Part shown: in pieces, positions 50,821 to 60,163 of the stretch
Layout of the letters: each line of letters opens with the position of its first letter
How positions within the stretch are numbered: position 1 is the first letter of the stretch
Assembly: GCF_932526225.1 (NCBI RefSeq)
Contig: NC_064040.1
Location: forward strand, 15,372,494 to 15,436,493
DNA length: 64,000 nt
Reading direction: 5' to 3'
Source of the DNA: Nematostella vectensis
Taxonomy: Eukaryota; Cnidaria; Anthozoa; Actiniaria; Edwardsiidae
Notes under the pieces: generated by a model
Seen by the model: the letters and a program-made list of their open reading frames with translations, nothing else
Databases searched by the model: none
Told to the model about the DNA's origin: nothing
Made by a program: the position numbers and the translations under genes

Positions 50821-51973
50821 GAAATCAGCACAACGTGTGCCTAAATCTCATCAGGGCTGCTAAAGATGGGACCTAGCTATGAGCACTTTGTGTTTGCCTC
50901 TTTGATATTTTTAAAGATCCTTACTGTGTGTTCATTTAATAGCCCAAGGGGGAGGGGAGATATTGGGGGTAGGAACGGGAAGCTGAGGGGGGGGGGGGGG
51001 GGGGGGCGGCGACATTTTATAACCATCCAAAGCGGGTGGGGGAGGGGCTCTGAGGTTTTAAGGTGTCGTGGTTAAGATTTTTCTCCCGCCACAGGGTAGT
51101 TAATGTACACTCCATAAGATATCTAACACCCTAAGAAACGCAAGGCGCGCAGCTCCTATTCGCTTTGACCGCAGAAAAGCAGTGTTTCGACTTTCTAAAA
51201 AAACTGCTTTTTGCACCATTTAGTTAATGAATATTTTCGCCTGACACCATAAAGATAGAAATAGAAATGGTTTCTATATGCATAAAATTAGAATCCCTTG
51301 ATATTAAATCGAATCAAGAGAGCATAAGATAAGAGAGGGACACTCTGGTATTACCCGTGCGCCATGTCGATTCCGAATCTGGCTATTTTTAGTAACCACC
51401 ACCCCATCACTGCGCATCAGCATTTTTACTCACCCTATCCCCGCGCTTTGGCATTTACATCTTGTTGTTTACCGCTGTTTTGGGACTTGAAACAAAAAAA
51501 ATCTATATTTACAAATACCATTGAAAAAATCTGATTCTATCATCAAGGATACAAGCAGTTGCTGTATATTTAGGGGATGTAGTAGATAAAAGAGACTTCA
51601 TTCAAAATCAAGGGCGGAAAACCTCGTGCTTTAAAAAACCGCTTCCGCTCTAACTTGCTGCTTTTTCGTGGTTTTTTAACATTCATTATCTTCCTAATGG
51701 TCAAACGAATATGTAAGTTAGACATTAGATATGATATTGATTTTTGTGAATATTCCGGAGAATTGAGAAGGAATCCAAGAAAATACATTTCATAAAACTA
51801 TCCTTGTAGCGAGGGAATGCATTTTTGTGATGACCAAAGCCAGTAAGCTGAAGTATCTGAGCTTTTCTTATAGTGTAAAAATAAGGAGGGAGATATTACT
51901 GTACTGTTATACAAGCTGGAGTCAGGATTTGAATAAAACGCGGTATCACAGCCATTTTATCGCTCGTCGGTGT

Positions 51974-52010
<37 letters not shown>

Positions 52011-53220
52011 TTGACTTGACTTCGCCGCTCAGACAAACAAAACAGTCAAACTATTCAGGGATTTAGGTTTCTGTGAGTATATTTGCCAATCTTGCTTACT
52101 TAAGTTTTTTTACATGATCTCTTTTCATTCCTATCGAGTTGGCAAAACAACAACACGCAACCCGGGGGGAGTAGGACAAAATAAAAGGAGCAATCCTCAC
52201 GCGGTGGGGTCGTTACTAAAAATAGCCAGATTCGGAATCGACATGGCGCGCGGGTAATACCAAAGTGACCCTCTTTTATCTTATGCTCTTTTGATCGAAT
52301 ATATACAGCCATGTATATACACACTAAACAATGATCTCTGATCTAGGCGTGGATTCAAACAAAAAATTTGTTCCTTAGAGCAGCAAAATAGACACCACCA
52401 GCAATGCACAGTAGTGGGCCTGAGACACAAGCAAAGCCCGGATCGCTATTCAAACTAGAATAACTAGCAGTTCTAGCTGTGGCCACAGGAATCCCGCGAG
52501 CTCGCAGAGCGTAAAGCGTAAAGCAGGTGGCTAGCGAGCGAACATTTTTGCTTTCATGCTAACGATTTCAAAACATAATAACATCTATCTATAACATGAA
52601 ATGTCAACCAGTCAACGCGTTTCCTTCAGAAAAAACGGAAAAGATTTGAAATGGAGTTTTAGGTCCATCAGAACATTAGATCACCAAATGATGAAATGAG
52701 GAAACCGAGGAAAGCACGACTTCAGCTATATCCCTGGGCTCATCACTGATATTTAGATGTTTTTTTTTCTATTATATTTTGGAGCATTTTCCAACGAAGT
52801 GAAAGGTAAGGACATTTCTAGATTTTTATCATTTTGATTATTTTGCTTTTATATTCCTGTATGTAAGCTGAAAAAATATTTCAATGCTGCCTGTTATGAT
52901 AAATTCTGACTAGATGAAAAAGTGCCTATTGCGATTTATCTTAAGGTGTGGTTTACTTTTTTCCTTTCATGTGCCTCGTTACATGAATTGTGCATTGTGT
53001 GCAATGCAATACAATACGATTTGATACGATAGGATACGATACGACGATACAAAACATTTCGATATCTCTATTTATAGAGGTTAACATTCCACAGTTTTCT
53101 CAGTTCTCATCTCTCATTTAGTAAAATAAGGTAAAATCAAAAGAAAAAGAAAAATTCTAGCAGTTTTCAATAAATCCCGTGACTATCATTTATACCCTCT
53201 TTTTCTAAAGCCTCGGCCTA
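50821..53220. other. Intergenic region between NXPE-like genes B and C
   Basis: A small copy of the last-exon segment ATGAGCACTTTGTGTTTG of gene B (50748) recurs at 50880, just past the stop. A G-run lies at about 50988-51006. It also contains the inverted-repeat element at 51309-52300, a (TTTC)n run at 51975-52009 and ACGATACGAT-type repeats at 53015-53050. I support no exons. Confidence 0.5.
51309..52300. mobile_element. ~1-kb element with ~90-bp terminal inverted repeats
   Basis: 51309-51404 is the reverse complement of 52203-52300. Shared blocks include GAGCATAAGATAAGAGAGGG (one base different), ATGTCGATTCCGAATCTGGC and TATTTTTAGTAAC. The interior lacks a transposase and includes the (TTTC)n run. 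No clear target duplication is visible. Confidence 0.75.
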
Positions 53221-56200
53221 ATGAGTAACCATGACAACGCAGAAGATAATTCGCAAGGCTCTCCGCCCCCCTTACACAATACTCACCAAGCGCCTGGTCT
53301 ACTTGGATATCTCCGCTGTCCACCTGACCTTCGGCGCAATATCTGCGAGTTGTGTTCTGCTGTGCAATACCGCTTACACCGATCCGTGACGATTCGTGGG
53401 CTCCCACGTTTGTTTCTTCTGCGGCGGTTCTTTTGTCTTTATTGGATGATAGTCATTATGGTATTATTATATCTCAAAATGTATTTTCCTTTATATTTGA
53501 TAAGCACTGTGAATAAGAACACCTTGAAGGAGTTTCTCCACGACTGGTGTCGGGTGAGAAATATCCGAACTGACTGGCAGGGGCTGTTATCACCCTGTGT
53601 TGGCAAAACTCAATGGGGGGAATATCACACCATATTCACCCGGATCAACATGACTGATGCCGATACGAGTTATATTTCCCTTATGGATATCAGACCGGCT
53701 GGGGACTTTAGCCGTATCAGCATTCAATCTCAGACTTCGGAAGGTAATCGGAAGTTGTCAGGTGGCGACGCCTGGCGAGTTCGTGTACGAGGGCCTTCCG
53801 AGCTCGCGCCGACTATAATAGACCACGAGAATGGCACTTACGAGGTTCTTTTCCTTGCGCTGGATGCGGGGGAGTACAGAGTGGTGGTATATTTGGATTA
53901 TACTCTATGTGATGGCTATAGAGACCCCCCGGAATACTGGTTTATGGTTGGTAAGTTAAAGAAGAAGCTAGCTGTGTAGTCCTTCTTTTCCCTTCCTCGA
54001 GGATACAGCAAGGGTTTCTTGAAGGGGGGCCGACGCACCAACACACAAAACATGTGGGCGTGAGGTTAATTTTTTCCAATGTTAATTTTTAAAAATTTCT
54101 TTCCATATTGAAGAGCAAAGAGGGTGGGCGGGCATGGTCCCTGCGAACCGCAACTCTTGACATAGAAAAAACATTTTTTGATGCAATAAAAAATCATAGA
54201 GGCTTAATCTAATATGTTTTTAAAGGAAATATTCATGGCAGCAATCAAGTGCACGGAATTCTGGGAAAAGAGAGCCAGTATTTGTGTAAGCCTCTGTGGC
54301 GCGGTACACCGCTGGTCATTACCATCCCGCCGGCTCAAGGACCTTTGCGCTATGATGGTAAGACGGGCTGATTCAAAGCCCATCCTTTTCCACCCAATAA
54401 AATTTCCGTGGAAACGAGGACCGAAAAATATAAGAGGGCCTCCACAAAGTTTTTGTTGGCCTCGTTTTCGCGGCGATCTCGTCTCCACCCTCTACGCCCT
54501 GGGTCTCGACTCCCGGTCCCGGGAAGGTCTTCTTGTTAAAGTCAATAACTGCATGACGTCACCTTTCTTGAACTAGCCCATAGATAATAATGCTATTTTC
54601 TTGCTGAGAGGCTGGTATCGTACAATACCGTGACCGAGATCTTTTTAAAGATACTAACCGTACCATTACAAAAAAAAAGAAAAATTAAAACGTAACACCT
54701 TTACAGTAAAAGTTTACCTTGAAAATAGAAACAAAATTAGATGAAAAATATAAAAAACAAAACTGTTTCCAATAAATACTTTAGCCCATTGTGGGGCGTT
54801 TAGACAAGCATATACGCGATTTTTATTCAAATGTATTTTGTTATTATTTTACAGAGTTTATAAGCTTGGGTTTCGGTGACCCTTTATACTGTAACCAGGA
54901 ATGTGGTTTATTATGGGATGGCTATGGCCGCTGGTTCAACGGATCGTGGATTCCGCAAATCCAAGGTGGGCTGCCTGTGGTCTGTTTTGATGCGTTGCAA
55001 CTACTTGTCGCGTGCAACAATTCAATATTCTGTATCTGATTCGTCGAAACTTCTTGTCGCGTGCAACAGTTCACTGTATCCGATGCGTTGCAACTACTTG
55101 TTGCGTGCAACAGTTCACTGTATCTGATGCGTTGCAACTACTTGTCGCGTGCAATAATTCAATATTCTGTATCTGATGCGTTGCAACTACTTGTCGCGTG
55201 CAACATTTCACTGTATCTGATGCGTTGCAACTACTTGTCGCGTGCAACAATTCAATATTCTGTATCTGATGCGTTGCAACTACTTGTCGCGAATATTAAT
55301 ATTTCACAGTTCTGTGTCTATTGCTTGTGGATTTAGCGGGGTTTCATCCATTTGATGAAATGATTTGGGGAAGTTATTGCAAAAAATCCAATCATGTTTA
55401 GTTAATAAAGCATAAAACTTTGTTTTTAGATGATTATTTCGAGATTTTATATCTATAGTCCTTATCCAATATGGAATTATTAAAACTATAACAGAGAGTG
55501 TACATTACGATTATTGTGTTCGTGTTTTAGTCCCCATTCCCTTTACGATGATTGTGTTCGTGTTCTAGCCCCCAGTCCCTTGAGCAGGAGTGCTCGTCGT
55601 AAGCAAGGTGTATTATGGGTCTACGGAGACTCTATTGCGGCGCGGCTACACTCTTCCATCAAAAACACCCTGCTATGCACAGACATCTTCAGACGCTGTG
55701 ACGTCACTTACAACTGGGTCTACACGATCCAGAATGCAACAGTGGAAAAAAATCTCAATGACTTCCAGGATTTTAGGATCGACAAGATTCTCTCAGAACT
55801 TCGCCAGGTGATTGTGATGAGTGTTTTTCTCACCGCATCGATGTTTTTTGCTCTATAATGTACAATGAAAGTGTGTTATATACTTGCAATTACAGTTTAA
55901 TTCTTTAGAGGAAATTACCATGTCCGATTACCAGTAACAGTGAGACAAATGCATGTAAGGATGATAGGGGCATAGCTACTGGAGCTGTAATCGTTGTTGT
56001 TTCATAACGGTGGCAAAAGTATGAGGATGATGACGATGAGTTTCAGTTTAGTTTGTGTTGTTACTATTTTTACAGTTGATAAATAAGACACATTTTGAAA
56101 AAGAGGAAATGTGCGTTGAGACCATTCAAGCTTCCAAAATGGTTGCTGCTATGTCTAATGATTAATAATTACGATGATGAAGAAGATGATAGTCACGACT

Positions 56201-57397
56201 ATGACGATGATATGATTTGGTGATTGTGGTTCTCTTCTTGTAGCGTTAAACACTCCTCTTAAAATAAACTATTACTTACAAGGTAGTGGGTCAATAGTTT
56301 TAGTACCAATAATATACTATCAAACAAATTAGATGACACTTTCCACAATTTGTAGGTCCTATACCGGCCAGAGATGGACAAGCACAGTACCGTGCTGCTA
56401 AACTTCGGTCTCCATTTTGTCTCCTCCATCAACTTCACTGCATATCAACGCCTGATTACACGAGTGTTAGATATGATCGCGGAACAGGAGTCTGATGGGA
56501 AGGGGATGATGCAGAAGAGATATAAAGGGGGGATCATATGGAAGACGACCACACCCATCAACAGGGAAAAATTCGCGAATCCACATCATCAAGCAAGACG
56601 CTTTATGACCAATCAGGTACGAGCTTGGTGAAAATTGTCTATCAAAGACTTTTGTAATGCCTGGTGCACACTAGTGACAAGCTTGGTGAAGATTGTCTAT
56701 CAAAGACTTTTGTAATGCCTGGTGCAAACTAGTGACAAGCTTGGTGAAGATTGTCTATCAAAGACTTTTGTAATGCCTCGTGCACACTAGTGACATAGGC
56801 GCGCGCACTTAGTTTTGTATGTAAAGCTCTACATAACGACATGAAAATAATGTCATAAAAAACATGTTTTGTCTGTTATGTCGTTATGTCGGGCTTAGTT
56901 TTCATGTCGAACCATTCACACTTGAACATGAAAACATAAGAGTGCACGCGCCTATGTTGCTATGTCACTATTGTGCAGTTGTCTTCTTGCAAGAAAGCCA
57001 TCCACGATGTGATTGGTCTTCTTTAATGCGAATCTAATTCAAGCTTACATATAACCAATAAGGAACTAGTTTATTATGACCTAATCAGGTAAGAGATTGG
57101 ATAAAACCAATCAGATACGACCTTGATAATGACCAATCACAAACAACAATCAGAACATTACGTTGTAAAGGTAAAAATATGTTTTCGTTTTGTCAGAGAA
57201 TTGCATTGTTCAATGCATACGCGACCTGGGCAATGTGTCAAGACGGACACAAAGTGCTAGACGTCCATCCAATGTCGGACGCATTCCCAGGCGGGACGAG
57301 CAACCGATATGACCCTAACGATGCCGTCCACTTTCCGGACAAAGTCTTCACACCAGCCGTGCAGCTACTTACGCGTCACTATGGACACACCGCATAA
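53221..57397 (+). CDS. NXPE-like protein C (neurexophilin-like plus PC-esterase domain)
   Basis: Exons: 53221-53950, 54226-54357, 54855-54965, 55569-55807, 56356-56616, 57197-57397; 1674 nt, 557 aa, phases 1,1,1,0,0, all GT-AG. The ATG is the first after an in-frame TAA. The cytosolic tail (about 70 residues) is longer than in A or B, with the anchor at about 72-94. Domain signs: HDWCRVRNIRTDW, GGDAWRVRV, NGTYEVLFL, DPPEYWFMVG, then GDS (344-346), LLNFGLHFV, IWKTTTPINR and DAVH (D533, H536). The esterase-domain intron follows the LSELRQ segment, about 25 codons past the site used in B. Introns 3 and 5 carry tandem repeats starting at their donors. An AATAAA lies at 57606. It is a likely active paralogue of B. 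Confidence 0.88.
54986..55292. repeat. 44/49-bp tandem repeat in intron 3 of gene C
   Basis: About 6.5 units containing GATGCGTTGCAACTACTTGT and CGCGTGCAACA, starting about 20 bp after the exon 3 donor. Long units carry TTCAATATTC before TGTATCT; short ones have TTCAC. GTTGCAAC and GTGCAAC give each unit partial self-complementarity. Confidence 0.93.
56617..56985. mobile_element. MITE copy 4 with tandemly repeated left end, in intron 5 of gene C
   Basis: Same family as the three copies at 24.7-25.4 kb (GTGCACACTAGTGACATAGG, CGCGCGCAC and inner ATGTCGTTATGTCG blocks), more diverged. Its left end plus the adjacent intron start (AGCTTGGTGAAGATTGTCTA, TCAAAGACTTTTGTAATGCC) is repeated about three times with a period near 59 bp, beginning right at the exon donor. 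Confidence 0.75.
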
Positions 57398-57605
57398 CGA
57401 ATTGTTCACACGCCCAGGGTTAAATTCTATCCGTCCTGTTTTACCCCATTTTGAGAAGGGCTAGGGATGAATCTACAACCATTTACAACTTTGATTGGTA
57501 TATATACCTAATGATAAAATTTTTGTCAGTGCAAACGGCGAATCATAAATGGCGAATGGCAGTTCAACGACCGGAAGATGCTCATGGGTACTATTTTTTT
57601 GTAAA

Positions 57606-57611
57606 AATAAA
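57606..57611 (+). promoter_or_regulatory. Candidate polyadenylation signal of gene C
   Basis: AATAAA 209 bases after the stop codon, in the right orientation. Confidence 0.4.
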
Positions 57612-57884
57612 GGTGATATATAGACTCCAGATGCCAGAACTATGCTTCAAATGACCGTTAGTGGATAATCGTTCGATTTTTTTCATATTTTGTCCTGCAG
57701 GAAGAAATATTTTGAGATCTATGGTTACTTTTGTCGTAGAACTGCCATTTTTCGTTTTCCGTTCGCCATCTGTATTGGCAATGTTTTTTTTAAATGTGGA
57801 CTTTAAAAATCACACTAGCATACACACATTGGCACCAGTCGGGCCAAGACGGGACGCTAGCACAGTCTATTACCCGTGCAGTTC

Positions 57885-57947
57885 GGCAACCATGGACAGC
57901 TGTTTCGTCCTTATTAGGACTCGTCAGCATGGCATAGCCGGTTTGCC
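57885..57947 (-). ncRNA. Hammerhead ribozyme, left arm copy
   Basis: Read on minus: the same core as the right-arm copy, with CTGACGA (57927-57921), stem II GTCC/GGAC around a TAATAA loop, GAAA, a very short stem III around AGCT and the GTC cleavage triplet, with predicted cleavage between 57895 and 57894. Stem I pairs CCATG with CATGG and then GGCA with TGCC across an asymmetric internal loop. This is type I topology. Confidence 0.82.
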
Positions 57948-58331
57948 TCAGTTAAACTTCATCGGCAAAAAAACTGCAGGGCGACTTCGACTCGAACGAA
58001 GTGCTTTAAACCACAGCTTACATCCATGTGGGATCTAGAGCTGCGACCGGGCTAGCGTGATGCCAATTGTGCGGATCACGCATGCGACCTTTGCTAGTCT
58101 AAAACTCCGTCGGATAGCCAAACCATCCTTGCGAGTATGTATACATAAATGTGAACTTTAGAAGCACACTAGCATACACACATTGGCACCAGTCGGGCCA
58201 AGACAGGACGCTAGCACAGTCTTAGCCCGGTCGCAGCTCTAGATCCCACATGGATCTAAGCTGTGGTTTAAAGCACTTCGTTCGAGTCGAAGTCGCCCTG
58301 CAGTTTTTTTTTGCCGATGAAGTTTAACTGA

Positions 58332-58394
58332 GGCAAACCGGCTATGCCATGCTGACGAGTCCTAATAAGGACGAAACAGCTGTCCATGGTTGCC
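58332..58394 (+). ncRNA. Hammerhead ribozyme, right arm copy
   Basis: CTGACGA (58352-58358), stem II GTCC TAATAA GGAC (58359-58372 including core G and A positions), GAAA (58373-58376), stem III of two to four pairs (AC AGCT GU) and the cleavage triplet GTC ending at 58384. Stem I: CCATG 58347-58351 with CATGG 58385-58389, a G-T wobble, then GGCA 58332-58335 with TGCC 58391-58394. All invariant core bases of the hammerhead consensus are present. The minimal stem III is the form seen in Penelope-like elements and retrozymes, which often act as dimers. Confidence 0.85.
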
Positions 58395-58932
58395 GAACTG
58401 CACGGGTAATAGACTGTGCTAGCGTCCCGTCTTGGCCCGACTGGTGCCAATGTGTGTATGCTAGTGTGCTTCTAAAGTTCACATTTATGTTTTTTTAATC
58501 AGGTGTAAATTGCGACTTTCGATTGCATTAAGTATTTGTCATTTTCAAAATGCGAAGGGCTCCGGGGTGACATGAGTAACTGTGTGATAGACATGCATCT
58601 TTTTTAGCCATTGTTTTGCCCTCCAATTCCCTTAGCTTCGTTCTCTATCCAGCCCCTGTCCGACCTGAAAACAACGAGAGACACGCGCTCCATCAGAGAT
58701 CATATCGTTTTAATAATAATAAATAAGGAAATTAAGTAAAAAAGGTGATATTAAAAATTAAAGTGCGTCTTTTGTAAAGTTTTATGGCATGGGTCAAGAC
58801 TTCGAGAGCTTTTAGTTAGCTTATTATTCAAATGATTAGCGATGATTTAGATATTATTGACGTCCTGAAAGCTCACTCTGATTTAGTTATTTATTCTTGA
58901 TCCGCGCTACAACTTCAAAAAACTTAGGAAAT

Positions 58933-59714
58933 ATGCTTGCATTTTTGAAAAGCCACCCAGTTTCTGTAACAGTCACAGCGGGTTTTGCGGTTGGCGCTGC
59001 TTTATATTACAGGGATTCAATCAAGGACGTACTATTTGGAGAAAAAGAAGATATGGTAAGATCCATAACATACATGCATTAGAAGCGCACGCCCCACTTT
59101 TTTCAAACGAAAACGCGCGCATTAGAACCAAATTATACAAATTTCCCATAGTTCTCCGTGATATGTACTCTTATACACCACGATATCCGTCACCACATGA
59201 TCAAAATGTTGTAGAGTCATGATACGCGAAGTCCAGAGTTACTTGCGCTCCTCCTTCGATCGAACAAGGGTTGTGTGACGAATCTGTGATATGTCCTCTG
59301 ATTTGCTATAGCTAACAACCAATCAGAAAGCGAGATTACGCGCCTCACTCTTTGAGGACTTAAAGGTGTGTTGGATTTTTTTTTACCATATGTGTATTCT
59401 AGCAAACACTTTCAAGCCCCTTCTTTGTTAGCTGTCACACAATACTGACATATGCGTTGTTAAAACAATAAAAAGCAACAACAAAAAATTATTTAGCATA
59501 AATTCTATGCTAAATACGCACGCAGCTACCATATCTATAAACGATCTTTTGGCCCTTTTCCTCCCAGGAGGACGAAAGCGATGGAGAAGAGGGCAAGAGA
59601 CAGACACCTTTACTTGTCTCCAAAGGCCAACAAGCCCCCGTCCATCGAGGCAGACCATCTCGCCGTCGAGAGGGAGGGTTCCAGCGCGGATTTCTAATCG
59701 GGCGTAGATTTTAA
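58933..59714 (+). CDS. Small single-pass membrane protein, unknown function
   Basis: Two exons, 58933-59055 and 59568-59714, joined in phase 0 by a GTAAG...CCCAG intron; 270 nt, 89 aa. The start is the first ATG in the frame. A hydrophobic segment at about 8-26 (PVSVTVTAGFAVGAALYY) is followed by an acidic stretch (GEKEDM/EDESDGEEG, across the junction) and a basic, glycine/arginine-rich tail ending RRF. I recognise no family. It could be a small mitochondrial or ER membrane protein, but nothing seen decides that. An AATAAA lies at 59921. Confidence 0.55.
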
Positions 59715-60163
59715 GTAGTTGTTCTCCACAAAGGGCTCTTGAGGGAAATTTGTGGATTTAGGCATAGATGACGTAAAAATTAAAGTAGAGAAAGCACGAA
59801 AAACTAAACAAAAGAAAAGGCTAGAAAGGCAAAATTGAATAGGACTCATTAGCAATATGCGCGGAATATGTGCAGGCTTTTTTAAAGGTTACAAGCATAG
59901 AATTTTCACCAGAATTGTATAATAAAAACTGTTCCTTAAGGAAAGTCCAGTTTCGCTGAAAAAAAAAAAAGCGATCAACATCGCGCCCAGCATTCTAAAA
60001 TAATTCCCCTTTTACCCCCCCCCCCCCCCCCCAAAACAAAATGGAATAAAATAAAGAAAAACAAATAAACTGATAAAGAATTAAAGCACTAAAAAACGAC
60101 AGCCTTTACGGGTCTCCTGTGGCGCAGCAGGTAACCGCTGGCTAACTGTGGGCTCGGTTGAAG
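59715..60163. other. Intergenic region, MRPL11 promoter side
   Basis: Short gap with a long C-run (about 60017-60033). Just before the MRPL11 start, TGGCGCAGCAGG (60119-60130) resembles a Pol III A box, but no B box follows. Confidence 0.45.
59921..59926 (+). promoter_or_regulatory. Polyadenylation signal for the small membrane protein gene
   Basis: AATAAA 207 bases after the stop codon at 59714. Confidence 0.45.

Larger units (their letters stand above)
57791..58487. mobile_element. 697-bp foldback element with paired hammerhead ribozymes and 9-bp target duplication
   Basis: The left arm 57791-58054 is the reverse complement of the right arm 58223-58487 with few differences. The ends are TAAATGTGGAC and GTTCACATTTA. 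A perfect 9-bp direct repeat TGTTTTTTT flanks it (57782-57790 and 58488-58496). A third copy of the terminal ~75 bp, in left-arm orientation (AACTTTAGAAGCACACTAGC...), lies in the centre at 58150-58222. Each arm carries one hammerhead. Open frames here (57661-58038; 58268-58450 minus) are products of the arms. Hammerheads are known in Penelope-like retroelements and retrozymes of animals; an inverted arrangement with a short duplication is unusual for either. Confidence 0.8.

Noticed and set aside
57661-58450. Open frames of 125 and 60 codons with identical sequence on opposite strands
   Set aside because: They are the two arms of the hammerhead foldback, not protein genes.
60115-60160. tRNA-like A box (TGGCGCAGCAGG) before MRPL11
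   Set aside because: No B box or acceptor-stem pairing follows, and the MRPL11 start codon is only 35 bases away.
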